33,219 bases of DNA from Streptomyces xanthophaeus (GTDB taxonomy: Bacteria > Actinomycetota > Actinomycetes > Streptomycetales > Streptomycetaceae), in assembly GCF_000725805.1 (NCBI RefSeq), contig NZ_JOFT01000055.1, positions 1 to 33,219 of the forward strand. Reading direction: 5' to 3'. Position 1 is the first letter of the stretch; each line of letters begins with the position of its first letter. Positions 1 to 7,880 of the stretch are shown here, piece by piece. A model generated the notes under the pieces. The model did not search any database and was not told where the DNA came from. It saw only the letters and a program-made list of their open reading frames with translations. The position numbers and the translations under genes are program-made.

Positions 1-155
1 CGATGTTCCCGACCGTCGGACGCAGCGCGAGCCCGAGCAGCAGCCGGTCCCGGAAGACGTACGAGGCGCCCTGGGAGGCCAGGCTTCCCTGCCTGCCACA
101 CCCCGGCCCGTACCGCACACCAAGCCGGGGCCGTGCTCCCAGCTCATGTCCGGGT
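1..155. other. Left edge, no supported gene
   Basis: No complete gene is visible in the first 155 bases. On the minus strand one frame reads YVFRDRLLLGLALRPTVGNI off the left edge. This could be part of a membrane or transporter-like gene that continues outside the window, but it is too short to assign. Confidence 0.3.
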
Positions 156-178
156 CCAGCGCCGTGCCTGGGCGCTGG
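156..178 (-). terminator. Hairpin after the F420-reductase-like gene
   Basis: CCAGCGCC and GGCGCTGG form a perfect 8-bp stem with a 7-base loop. The hairpin begins 5 bases past the stop codon of the minus-strand gene at 183-827, which is the expected place for an intrinsic terminator. There is no U-tract, as is usual in Streptomyces. Confidence 0.5.
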
Positions 179-182
179 TGGG

Positions 183-827
183 TCAGCGGGCGAGGGAGAC
201 GGCGAAGGGCTTGAAGCCGTGCCGGCGCATGATGTGGGGCACGACCAGGATCATGGCCTCGGTGGCGCGGGATGTGGTGATGTCGCCGAGGTCTTCGATC
301 CGTTCGGGCCGCCAGCCAAGGTCGCCGAGGAGGCGGGTGACGGTCCTCTTGGCGTGTTCGTCATCACCTGAGAGATAGGCGGTCGGTGGGGTGGCCAGGA
401 TTTCCGGAGCGGTCATGACCATGAAAAGCATGGTGTTGAGGGTCTTGACCACATGGGTGTCGGGAAGCGCGGCCTGGAGCTTCTCGGCGAGGCTGCTACC
501 GGGATAGCACAGGGCGCCGGGCAGGCCGTCACCGTCGGTGCGGGTGGCGTTGGAGACGTCGACGAGGATCTTGCCGGCGAGTTCGGTGCGCAGGTCGGTG
601 AGGCGTTCCAGGGAACTGTCGCCGGGCGTCGCGTTGATCACGATGTCCGTGGTGTGGGCAGTGGTGTGCTGGTCGGCGAAGGTGACCCGCGGGGCGAGCC
701 CGGCGGTGCGGGCGGCGGTGTCTTCGGGGCTCCGGCCACCGAGGGTGACATGGTGTCCGGCTGCCGAGAGCCTGTCGGCGAGGTTGGTTCCGACGCGGCC
801 GGCGCCCAGGATGCCGATGCTGGTCAT
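183..827 (-). CDS. NADPH-dependent F420 reductase-like (COG2085) oxidoreductase
   Basis: This 214-aa protein is a single Rossmann-fold enzyme. The N-terminus reads IGILGAGRVGTNLADRL, with the nucleotide-binding GxGxxG at residues 8-13, followed by GGRSPE near residues 30-35, an arrangement typical of NADP(H) binding in the NADPH:F420 oxidoreductase-like family. Members transfer hydride between NADPH and F420 or act as related small dinucleotide-dependent reductases; the substrate here cannot be told. The ATG follows AAGGAG at about 10 nt. It is the second gene of a minus-strand operon, 53 nt behind the inositol-monophosphatase-like gene, and a hairpin follows its stop. Its expression is probably controlled by the divergent LysR gene. 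Confidence 0.85.
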   Translation of the reverse strand: MTSIGILGAGRVGTNLADRLSAAGHHVTLGGRSPEDTAARTAGLAPRVTFADQHTTAHTTDIVINATPGDSSLERLTDLRTELAGKILVDVSNATRTDGDGLPGALCYPGSSLAEKLQAALPDTHVVKTLNTMLFMVMTAPEILATPPTAYLSGDDEHAKRTVTRLLGDLGWRPERIEDLGDITTSRATEAMILVVPHIMRRHGFKPFAVSLAR

Positions 828-880
828 GAGGTGGTGCTCCTTGCGGTATCAGGGTGGGGAAGAGCGCGGACGTCCGGTGG

Positions 881-1693
881 TCAGGCGATCGGCGAGAGGA
901 CCTTGAGGGCGGCGCCGTGGATGCCGGGGGCGGCGGCCAGGAAGTCACGGCTGCCGGTGTTCCAGGGTTCGCCCGTCAGGTCGGTGACGGTGCCTCCGGC
1001 CTCGGAGACCAGCAGGGCGCCGGCGACCAGGCCGGAGCGGACGTCGGAGAACTGCCAGAACGCGTCCATGCGTCCGGCGGCGACGTGGATGAGCTGCATC
1101 GTGGCGGGAACGGACACGCGCACGACCAGGCCGTTGATGAGCATCGCGGTGACGGAGTCACCGATCCGCCGGAAGGTACGCTCGTCCTCGCCGGGCTTGG
1201 CCTGGCCGGTGCCGGTGAGGGCGGCGCCCAGGTCGGTCTTGGCGGACACCTCCAGGGGCCGGCCGTTAAGGCGGGCGCCGCCGCCCACGACCGCGGTGTA
1301 AGTGTCGCCGGTCAGCGGCAGGTGGACGACGGTGAGCACCGGCCGGTTGTCACGGACCAGGGTGGCGGTGACGGCCCAGTCCTCCATGCCGTGGACGTGG
1401 TTGATGTTGCCTTCGGCGGGGTCGACGACCCACCACTCCCCGGCCGGGAGCGCGCCGCCGGCCAGCTCGTCCTCGGCCCACTGCGACCCCGGCCGGGCCC
1501 GCAGCAGCGGTTCCCGCAGCACCTCCAGCACCGCGTCGTCGTTGGCGTGGATCTCGCCGACGACCTCGTCCAGGCTCACGCCCCGGGCGTGCGAGGTGTA
1601 GCGGTCGCGCAGCGTGACGCCGGCCGTCTTCACCGCGGCTGTCACGTAGGACAGGAGCGTCGTACCGGTGTCGAAAGGCATGGCTGTGCTCAT
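881..1693 (-). CDS. Inositol monophosphatase family protein with altered metal-site motifs
   Basis: This 270-aa protein has the length and layout of the IMPase/FBPase superfamily, which are Mg-dependent phosphatases of inositol phosphates, histidinol phosphate or PAP. The usual DPxDGTxN motif reads DPAEGNIN (residues 91-98), so the second metal-binding Asp is Glu. The upstream acidic pair is AEDE (residues 74-77). The C-terminal WD(x)A(x)G motif reads SDVRSGLVAG (residues 216-225). GGTVTDLTGEPW near residue 233 is canonical. The fold is clear, but the changed residues make activity and substrate uncertain. ATG 1693 is chosen over longer in-frame starts because AGGGAGA lies just upstream and because it leaves a proper spacer to the divergent LysR gene. 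Confidence 0.85.
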   Translation of the reverse strand: MSTAMPFDTGTTLLSYVTAAVKTAGVTLRDRYTSHARGVSLDEVVGEIHANDDAVLEVLREPLLRARPGSQWAEDELAGGALPAGEWWVVDPAEGNINHVHGMEDWAVTATLVRDNRPVLTVVHLPLTGDTYTAVVGGGARLNGRPLEVSAKTDLGAALTGTGQAKPGEDERTFRRIGDSVTAMLINGLVVRVSVPATMQLIHVAAGRMDAFWQFSDVRSGLVAGALLVSEAGGTVTDLTGEPWNTGSRDFLAAAPGIHGAALKVLSPIA

Positions 1694-1773
1694 GGCGGTC
1701 TCCCTGGGATCGGTCGAAGCGGGGCGGTTGTCTCGCCCCCGCACTTCGAAGGTAGGCCGCCCAACTATTAACA

Positions 1774-1796
1774 ACAAGTGCATGCTTGGCACTTGT
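1774..1796. promoter_or_regulatory. Perfect inverted repeat, candidate LysR operator
   Basis: ACAAGTGC - 7 nt - GCACTTGT is a perfect 8+8 bp dyad in the 115-bp spacer between the divergent IMPase-like and LysR genes. It contains a T-N11-A arrangement (T1779, A1791), the classic LysR-type binding geometry. It ends 12 nt before the LysR ATG, so autoregulation together with control of the divergent operon is likely. The flanking AACTATTAACAAC stretch is unusually AT-rich and probably carries the promoters. Confidence 0.6.
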
Positions 1797-1808
1797 AGAG
1801 TTACTGTC

Positions 1809-2750
1809 ATGCAATTGGATCTGAACCTGCTCACAGCTCTGGATGCCCTGCTGGAAGAGGGCAGCGTCGCCGGCGCGGCAGCACGCCTCCACGTCACCGC
1901 ACCGGCGATGAGCCGCTCCCTGGGCCGCATCCGCAAGGCCACCGGTGACCAGATCCTGGTCCGCACCGGCCGCAGCATGGTCCCCACCACCCGCGCGCTG
2001 GCCATGCGAGCCGAGGTACACGCCCTGGTGCAGCAGGCCCACCAACTTCTGTCCGCACAGCAGGAACTCGACCTGGCATCCCTGGAGCGGGTGTTCACCG
2101 TGCGCTGGCACGACGCCCTGACCGCAGCCTCCGGCACGGCCCTGATCGCCGCCGTCCACCATCAGGCCCCCGGCGTCCGGCTGCGCCTGTCCGCCGAACC
2201 CGGGACGGACGACGCCGAGCTGCGCCGGGGTGAGGTCGACCTCGAATCAAGCTCCAGCGCTCCGACGCTCCCCGACATCCGCCATCGCCTCGTCGGCAGG
2301 GACCGGCTGGTCGTCGCCGTCCGCCCGGGCCACCCGCTCACCGAAGGCCCGCTCAGTTCGGAGCGTTACGCAGCCGCCGAACACGTCACTGTTTCGCGGC
2401 GCGGAAGCCTGCGCGACCCGATCGATGACGCCCTGACCACACGCGGCCTCGGACGACGCGTCATCGCCGCCGGGCCCACCGCCGCCTTCGCACTCCAACT
2501 CGCCCTTGACACCGACCTGGTCGTCACCCTCCCCGACGCGGTCACCCGCACGGCCCGGGAACAACTCGGCCTGGTCACACTGCCGCCGCCACTCCCGCTG
2601 CCCGGCATCCCCCTGTACCTGCTGTGGCACCAGCGATACGACAACGACCGTGCCCACACCTGGCTGCGGGAGCTGGCCAGCGAAACCGTCCAGGCACTCT
2701 TCACCCCACCGACCGCCTCCCAGCCGCCCCTCACCACCAGCGCAGGCTGA
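1809..2750 (+). CDS. LysR family transcriptional regulator
   Basis: This 313-aa protein has a standard LysR-type architecture. The N-terminal winged helix-turn-helix (residues 1-60) begins MQLDLNLLTALDALLEEGSV and includes AAARLHVTAPAMSRSLGRI. A substrate-binding domain follows (about 90-300). ATG 1809 is chosen because the family begins with this LDLNLL segment; the frame stays open upstream, but only through the operator and into the divergent gene. It is transcribed away from the IMPase/F420-reductase-like operon and probably controls it through the inverted repeat at 1774-1796. The inducer is unknown. Confidence 0.9.
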   Translation: MQLDLNLLTALDALLEEGSVAGAAARLHVTAPAMSRSLGRIRKATGDQILVRTGRSMVPTTRALAMRAEVHALVQQAHQLLSAQQELDLASLERVFTVRWHDALTAASGTALIAAVHHQAPGVRLRLSAEPGTDDAELRRGEVDLESSSSAPTLPDIRHRLVGRDRLVVAVRPGHPLTEGPLSSERYAAAEHVTVSRRGSLRDPIDDALTTRGLGRRVIAAGPTAAFALQLALDTDLVVTLPDAVTRTAREQLGLVTLPPPLPLPGIPLYLLWHQRYDNDRAHTWLRELASETVQALFTPPTASQPPLTTSAG

Positions 2751-2827
2751 AGGACCCCCCCGGGGAACGCCTGTCCGGCATGTCGGCAGCAGCCGCGGGC
2801 TGGCCGAGGTTGCCCTGCCTGCAACCG

Positions 2828-4348
2828 CTACGTGGACGTCGTCCCGCGGCCTGGGGCTGCTGCCGTCAGTGGGGTGGCGGCGCCGTTCAGGCAGCGGTCG
2901 AGGAGTGCGTGCATGCGGGGAACGGGGAGGGACGGGTTGGCTGCAGCGCCCTCTGCGGTACGGGGGTCGGCGAGGAGGGCCTCCAAGGCCTCTGCTGTCA
3001 GGCTCGGGTTGGCGGCGGCTGCCCGGCGCACCGACTCGTCGGGGTCTCCCACCGGTGGTTCGGACAGGGTGGGATCGGCTGCGGCCAGGGCGCGTACCTC
3101 GGGATCCGGGTGGCCGATGAGGTGGGTCCGGCCGGTGCGGGGGAACGCGGGCAGGGTCAGCAGGTGCGGGCGGTGCGCCGGGCGGGTGACGAAGACGTCC
3201 AGGAGCAGCTGTGACGGAGCCAGCGGGTGGAAGCAGGCAAGCCGGATCCGTACCTCCTCGTCGTCATCCTGCGCGAGCGTCCCGACGAGTTCTGCGGGCA
3301 GGCCGGGCCAGCTTGCCGCAACCCGGCGGAGCACCGGTTCCCCGGACACCGCGCAGGCGGCGAACCAGTCGGGGGACGGCTCGGGGGACGGCTCGGTGAT
3401 CGGGCAGGTGCAGTCCGGACCGTGCCCGATGACCCTTTGGATCGCCCCGTACTCGGCCCAGGTACGGGGGAACGGGTGCAGACGGGCGCGCATCCGCACT
3501 CCTTCGTCCGGGTCCTCGCTCAGCTCCGCTACCAGGTCCGGTCCCAGGTCGGGCCGGGCGGCCACCATCCCGCGGACCTTCGCATCGGGATGGCGGGCGA
3601 GCCGGGCGAGGGCGTCGGCCGGAGTGTGGGGGTTCCGGGTCAGGGGGTGCACCGCGTCATCCGCGAAGCACTGCTCGACGAGCGCGGCAGACAGGGCGCA
3701 CGTGCCGAGCACGAACCACTTGCTGTGCGAGCCGATGGACGGCAGTTTGGCCTCCACCGCTTCCGGGTCGAGCTCCCAGGTGCTCTCCTGCGCCGCCTCC
3801 CGCACCGCGGGGTCGGGGTCGTCGAGCAGCGCCTCCTGTTGCGCGGGGGTGAGCGACTGCCACCTCCAGGTGGCGCGTATGCGGAGCTGGGGGTGCGCGT
3901 GCCCGGCCATGGAGCGGTGGAAGGACAACGGGATCTGCCGAGAGAAGTCGAGCTCCTGGGCGATCTCGTGTTCGGTGAGCATGCCGTCCTCGCCCCCGTC
4001 CTGGGCAGTCAGGAGGGTGACGAGGATGTCGTCCGGCAGCGGTCGGACCCGTCTGGGGCGGGGGCGGGGGTTGGCGAGCCGCGCACGGACGAGCCCCGAC
4101 GGGTCCGTCGCCAGCGGGACGAGTCGCGAAGGGTCTACGTACCGGTTGCCGGCGAGCGCGCGGCGGATCCCCATGGCCGGGTGGCGCAGGGCTGCCGCGA
4201 CAACGCCGTCGGGCAGGTCGCGGCCCTCACACATCAGCAGGCCGGCCTCACCGGCCGCTCGATCCATCAGGCGTATCAGTACGTCGGAGGGCGCCGCCGG
4301 ATTGAAGGCAATGCCGCGCAGCCACGGTTCACGAAGAGAGTCGTACAC
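2828..4348 (-). CDS. HEAT/leucine-rich-variant repeat protein
   Basis: This roughly 506-aa soluble protein is built of short degenerate helical repeats such as DPDPAVREAAQ, HPDAKVRGMVAARPDL, DPDEGVRMRARLHP, HPDPEVRALAAADPTL and DPDESVRRAAAANPSL. The pattern (N/D)PxxxVRxxxAxNPxL matches HEAT-like or LRV-type repeats, which are generally protein-binding solenoids. No catalytic domain is visible. The GTG at 4348 is chosen because AGGATGA lies 7 nt upstream and it starts the VYDSLREPWLRGIAFNP segment; a longer frame to GTG 4432 lacks a ribosome binding site. A CTC motif (DCTCPITEPSPEPSPDWF) interrupts the array. Function is unknown. Confidence 0.75.
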   Translation of the reverse strand: MYDSLREPWLRGIAFNPAAPSDVLIRLMDRAAGEAGLLMCEGRDLPDGVVAAALRHPAMGIRRALAGNRYVDPSRLVPLATDPSGLVRARLANPRPRPRRVRPLPDDILVTLLTAQDGGEDGMLTEHEIAQELDFSRQIPLSFHRSMAGHAHPQLRIRATWRWQSLTPAQQEALLDDPDPAVREAAQESTWELDPEAVEAKLPSIGSHSKWFVLGTCALSAALVEQCFADDAVHPLTRNPHTPADALARLARHPDAKVRGMVAARPDLGPDLVAELSEDPDEGVRMRARLHPFPRTWAEYGAIQRVIGHGPDCTCPITEPSPEPSPDWFAACAVSGEPVLRRVAASWPGLPAELVGTLAQDDDEEVRIRLACFHPLAPSQLLLDVFVTRPAHRPHLLTLPAFPRTGRTHLIGHPDPEVRALAAADPTLSEPPVGDPDESVRRAAAANPSLTAEALEALLADPRTAEGAAANPSLPVPRMHALLDRCLNGAATPLTAAAPGRGTTST

Positions 4349-4432
4349 CGCGTCATCCTGCCACCTCGTCGTGCCCGCACCGGGCCACCGGGCGCCCCCG
4401 CCGTCGGCGCTCACCAGCGGGTCCGTCCGCAC

Positions 4433-4617
4433 CGCACAGTGAGCTGGACGGCAAGACCATCAACACCCTGCTCGACATGGCTGGCTTCGTTCACGTTCAG
4501 CAGCAGCGTGCGTCGATGAGTTCTAGCGGTTGGTCAGCATCTGGGCCGTGGATGTTCACGAGTAGTAGCGGGCAGTGCCGTGCCGCTGCGGCGAACAACG
4601 TGAGAGGGGACGCTGCA
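4433..4617. other. Intergenic region without recognised gene
   Basis: This stretch separates the repeat protein from the S1-like gene. Open frames here are out-of-frame extensions of neighbours. A triple AATGC iteration at about 4616-4630 produces three ATG codons 5 nt apart, each in a different frame. The first (4618) opens an 18-codon frame ending at 4674 that has a good GAGAGGGG ribosome binding site, so a short leader peptide is possible. Confidence 0.3.
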
Positions 4618-4627
4618 ATGCAATGCA

Positions 4628-5050
4628 ATGCAAGTCAAGTCCAGCTACTCGCGCCTCGGACGAAGGTGCGATGATCTGTTCGTGGTGACAGATGCCGAGT
4701 GGGCTCGGATTCGGAGGGGCCTGCGCTTCGGGCAGATCTTCGAGGGCACTGTTGTGCTGGTCCCCCGGCCTGGCGCGGTCGGGATCTTCGTGGACATTGG
4801 CCTGAGCGTTGGAGGCTTTGTCGATGCGCTGTGGCTGCCAGGCGAGACCGAGGACTGGCCAGCGGAAGGCACGGTCGCCGATTTCGAGATCTGGTGGGCT
4901 GACAGCCGCCAACAGATCCGGCTGATGCCGTGCGATTCTCGGTATCTGCGGAAAGACTTCACAGCCGTGGTCGAGCGCTTCCGTCCCCATTGGTCATCCG
5001 ACGTGGGACAGCCAGTGCCTGATCCAGAGCCTGCGACCCCCGACGAGTAG
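4628..5050 (+). CDS. Small S1-like (OB-fold) hypothetical protein
   Basis: This is an up-to-140-aa protein. The segment RFGQIFEGTVVLVPRPGAVGIFVDIGL followed by GGFVDAL resembles the first strands of an S1 RNA-binding OB fold, where G-x-V and GxFVDIG are the usual landmarks. The C-terminus is polar (PVPDPEPATPDE). The start is uncertain: ATG 4628 is taken as the longest, but residues before DAEWARIRRGLRFG look unconserved, and GTG 4682 or 4685 (about 121 aa) are alternatives with only a distant GAAGG. RNA binding is inferred from the fold resemblance only. Confidence 0.6.
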   Translation: MQVKSSYSRLGRRCDDLFVVTDAEWARIRRGLRFGQIFEGTVVLVPRPGAVGIFVDIGLSVGGFVDALWLPGETEDWPAEGTVADFEIWWADSRQQIRLMPCDSRYLRKDFTAVVERFRPHWSSDVGQPVPDPEPATPDE

Positions 5051-5104
5051 CGGACCGCGCTTTGCTCTGCCGGGCCGCCAGCCAACTCCCCTTGAGGCCG
5101 GAGA

Positions 5105-5257
5105 AGTGGCCGTCGGCCGCGGCGGCAGCTGCTCCCTGGGCTCCGGCCAGACCGAGTCCACGGCCTTGCGGACCGTCCGCCACGACACGTTGTACTTGCG
5201 CTCGATCTCCCGGATCTTCATGCCGCCACGGGGGTCGCGCCGGATCGCCGTGTACAG
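5105..5257 (-). pseudogene. IS21-like transposase N-terminal remnant
   Basis: On the minus strand the frame reads LYTAIRRDPRGG, then MKIREIERKYNVSWRTVRKA, then VDSVWPEPREQLPPRPTA, which matches the N-terminal helix-turn-helix of actinobacterial IS21/IstA-type transposases. An in-frame TAG sits directly upstream (5258-5260). After PPRPTA the resemblance stops and no DDE catalytic domain follows. It is therefore a short relic. Confidence 0.55.
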
Positions 5258-5461
5258 CTAGGGCTGGGACCAGGCCGCTGCCCCGTTACCGTACCCGGCC
5301 CCGCTCCTTATGCGACTACGTGCTGACCGCGGGCCGGCAGGCGGGAGGCACGCTGACTTGGCGCAAGGGTTTCAAAGGCGGCGATGAGTTCGCACTTCGT
5401 GCTCCTGCGGGTCCGCCTCGCGGGCCGCCGGCCCAATCCTGCCGATGACGCGGCGTGACTG
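5258..5461. other. Non-coding stretch beside the IS relic
   Basis: No credible gene is seen between the transposase relic and the stop codon of the next gene. Small open frames exist on both strands, but none has a ribosome binding site or a recognisable domain. It is probably debris of the same insertion. Confidence 0.3.
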
Positions 5462-6076
5462 TCAGGGCGACTGGTCTTCCGGGGCAAGACGTCGGGCGGT
5501 ATCAATCCAGGCAATTTCGTGACGGTTGTGCGTGATCTCTCTGAAGTTGTGGGCGGCTAGGCCGACACTCGGCCGGCGCTTGGTGTCTGGTGTGGTGCTC
5601 AGCAGGACGGACACGGCTGTCGACAGCGATTTGAACGCCACGTAGGGCTGGACCCCGGAGGACCACCAGTCGAGCGGTTCACCCCGCTGGATGGCCCGCC
5701 GGACGGCCTTGAAGGCTTGGCGGACACCGCCGAGCACGTCGACCTCCTGCCCGGTCAGCATGCGCTCGGCGGCCACCTTGGCCAGGAGGGCCTCTATCTC
5801 GCCTTCGGCTGCCGTCGCCCGCTCCAGGCATCCCCAGCCGACATGCTCAGGCGTAGTGACAGGTGTGTGGCCGCTTGTTAAGGCGTTCCACGTTTTCCAT
5901 ACTGCTACGAACTCTCCGTAAAGCCGTTGGAAGTTCTGAGCTGCGGCAAGGTCCATGTCGCGATTCTTCTTGACCTGGTCCCAGTGGTCCGTTATTCGAG
6001 TGCTCACGAGCCAGCCGCCGCCCAGAGTGGCCGCGACTGTGAGCAGTGGGACACCTACCGACTCAATGATCGACAT
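5462..6076 (-). CDS. Membrane-anchored hypothetical protein
   Basis: This 204-aa protein is not recognised. It starts MSIIESVGVPLLTVAATLGG and the hydrophobic stretch at residues 7-24 looks like a single N-terminal membrane anchor. The rest is soluble and mostly helical, with charged segments such as AAEGEIEALLAKVAAERM and FKAVRRAIQRGEPLDWW. The ATG has AGGAG 4-5 nt upstream. It stands alone on the minus strand, so it is probably monocistronic. Base composition is somewhat lower in GC than its neighbours, which could reflect recent acquisition. Confidence 0.65.
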   Translation of the reverse strand: MSIIESVGVPLLTVAATLGGGWLVSTRITDHWDQVKKNRDMDLAAAQNFQRLYGEFVAVWKTWNALTSGHTPVTTPEHVGWGCLERATAAEGEIEALLAKVAAERMLTGQEVDVLGGVRQAFKAVRRAIQRGEPLDWWSSGVQPYVAFKSLSTAVSVLLSTTPDTKRRPSVGLAAHNFREITHNRHEIAWIDTARRLAPEDQSP

Positions 6077-6388
6077 GGATCTCCTGACGATGGGTCATCG
6101 GGACAATCTCATTGTGCTCTGCCGCGAGAGAAAACCTGGTCCGTTTATGACTTGTCAGGGCCGCTGCCTTGCCAGACTCCCGACCCGCACAGCCCGCCCG
6201 GCGCCTCTCCGCGGGTAACCGGCCCGGCTGACGGCCACGGTGCGCCTACATGCGGCGGTCCCAGGGGGAGTCCGCTGCCGCCCAGCGCGCGGTCGGGGCC
6301 GCCTGGGCGGCGGCCAGGGAGGATGTGCTGCGCGGGGTTCAGACGGTCGCCCCACTACCGGCGCCGACGGGGAGGAGGAGACTGGCAC
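6077..6388. other. Intergenic region upstream of the CPCC-barstar gene
   Basis: The first part is relatively AT-rich and probably holds the promoter of the minus-strand gene at 5462-6076. No complete gene is seen; open frames here lack start signals and recognisable domains. Confidence 0.3.
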
Positions 6389-6510
6389 ATGCAGGCTCTG
6401 CGGCACCTGTTCAACCGGATGCTCGGCCACCTCCACCACTGCCTCCAGACCCGGTCCCCTTCGGCGAGTCCACCGCGTTTCCGATTGCTGCGCTTCCGGA
6501 CCGGAAGTGA
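6389..6510 (+). pseudogene. Possible IS110-type transposase C-terminal remnant
   Basis: One frame reads MQALRHLFNRMLGHLHHCLQ and, after a one-base shift near 6455, continues as FGESTAFPIAALPDRK and a stop. The LR-LFNR-LG-LHHCL pattern resembles the extreme C-terminus of IS110-family transposases. The homology is short and recalled rather than computed, so this is tentative. Confidence 0.3.
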
Positions 6511-6564
6511 CTGCTCCCGCGAAATTGAGTCGCTGCTGTTCGTGGCACAGACCAGACTGACCCA

Positions 6565-7242
6565 GTGGATACGCGTCGCCCCTGCCCCTGCTGTGGTCAT
6601 CTCGTCTTCGATGTTGAAGATGGGTGGCCCGGTTCCTATGCCGTCTGCCCGGTCTGCTTCTGGGAAGATGACCCGGTGCAGTTCCGCTGGCCGTTCAGGC
6701 CGGGTGGCGCCAATCAATGGTCGCTCGCCGAGGCTCAGCAGAACTTCCGGGCCTATGGCGCCTGCAACCAGCGGGGTCGGCGGTTTGTTCGGCCCCCGGC
6801 GGACGACGAACCCGTCGACCCGGGGTGGCGCCCGATCGACCCGGCCACCGACTTGTTCGAGGACTTCGCGGGCGAAGATTACCGTCCTTGGCCTGATGAT
6901 GGGTCAGCCCTGTGCTGGTGGCTCCCTTCCTTCTGGGGCGTTCCCGAAGAGCCGGCGCACGATCCGAACCGCGAGGTGGTGATCGACGTCGGTTCGGTGC
7001 GCAGCGAGCGTGATCTTCACGGGGTCCTGAAGCGGGACCTCGGTTTCCCGTCGTTCTACGGCATGAACTGGGACGCCTTCTGGGATGCGGTTACCGGCCT
7101 CGTCGAGATGCCCAAGCGACTGCGCTTCGTCCGATGGGCCGAGTTGGAACTCCGAGTACCACTGGCTGCGACCATGCTCAGGGACCAGCTGAAGAGATAC
7201 GACGAGACGGTCCAGGGGTTCAGCGTCGCCTATGAGCAGTAG
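6565..7242 (+). CDS. CPCC domain - barstar fusion, predicted immunity protein
   Basis: This 225-aa protein joins two domains. The N-terminal CPCC-type Cys-rich domain has CPCC at residues 7-10 and CPVC at 28-31, followed by FWEDDPVQ, which could bind a metal ion. The C-terminal part from about residue 137 is barstar-like (VVIDVGSVRSERDLHGVLK, then YGMNWDAFWDAVTGLVEMP). Barstar inhibits barnase-type RNases, and CPCC domains are known in predicted immunity proteins of polymorphic toxin systems. The likely role is neutralising a nuclease toxin, but no toxin gene is visible nearby. GTG 6565 is the only start after the in-frame stop at 6526; the ribosome binding site is weak. Confidence 0.8.
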   Translation: MDTRRPCPCCGHLVFDVEDGWPGSYAVCPVCFWEDDPVQFRWPFRPGGANQWSLAEAQQNFRAYGACNQRGRRFVRPPADDEPVDPGWRPIDPATDLFEDFAGEDYRPWPDDGSALCWWLPSFWGVPEEPAHDPNREVVIDVGSVRSERDLHGVLKRDLGFPSFYGMNWDAFWDAVTGLVEMPKRLRFVRWAELELRVPLAATMLRDQLKRYDETVQGFSVAYEQ

Positions 7243-7377
7243 CGGCGACCAAGGTCCACTTGACGGCTCAACTCCATGAGGTGTCTTTCCCACGTGAGAG
7301 CCGTGGGGGAGAGGTCTCTTCGCATCGGCGCCCGGCGCCGGTCCCGCGATGCCGGTGGCCGCTGGGAGGCCGGCCGG

Positions 7378-7863
7378 ATGAACGACGGTGACGAGCAGCT
7401 GCTGCGATGCCGGGTGTACGGCCACGACCACGACGACCCCAACCCCGGCCCGCTGCCGCACCCCACGTACGCCTTCCTGGCCGGCGGGCCGCTGGACGGA
7501 CCGCTGCTCGACATCACCGGCTGGCGGCCGCAGGAGATCGAGGACGGCGTCGCCCTGATGACCGAGCTGGGACGGTGGCCCGGCGGCCGGGCGCTGTACG
7601 ACCCGCTCCCCGGCATCCGCGCTGTCGTACCGGCCTTCGGCGTCGGCACGGATGGTACCGGGTCGCTTGTCTTCGTCGGCCTGGACAACTGGACTGGTCT
7701 GGGCACGTTTTCCCTCGCGATTCCGGACGTGCCGCAGGCCGCTTCGCCCACGGTGGCCGAGTTCGGCTGGGCGCTGGTCATCGGACTGGTGGCGGCCTTC
7801 GTGGGCACGGGGATCCGGCGGCTGTCCCTGCTGCTGCAGGCGCGGGTCGAGCGGCACCCCTGA
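7378..7863 (+). CDS. Hypothetical protein with C-terminal membrane segment
   Basis: This 161-aa protein is not recognised. A polar N-terminus (YGHDHDDPNPGPLPHPTYAF) is followed by a globular region, and a hydrophobic segment near the C-terminus (WALVIGLVAAFVGTGIRRL) could form a single membrane span. ATG 7378 is chosen because GGGAGG lies 8 nt upstream; the frame extends to 7276 without a better start. The following small ORF (7881-8054) is predicted to be membranous, so the pair may act together or be a single frameshifted gene. Confidence 0.55.
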   Translation: MNDGDEQLLRCRVYGHDHDDPNPGPLPHPTYAFLAGGPLDGPLLDITGWRPQEIEDGVALMTELGRWPGGRALYDPLPGIRAVVPAFGVGTDGTGSLVFVGLDNWTGLGTFSLAIPDVPQAASPTVAEFGWALVIGLVAAFVGTGIRRLSLLLQARVERHP

Positions 7864-7880
7864 TCCCCGCGACCGTGCTG

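Noticed and set aside
3227..4519. 430-codon plus-strand open frame (and another at 2832-4442)
   Set aside because: Both lie opposite the repeat-protein gene and show low-complexity Arg/Gly-rich text with no ribosome binding site; antisense shadows.
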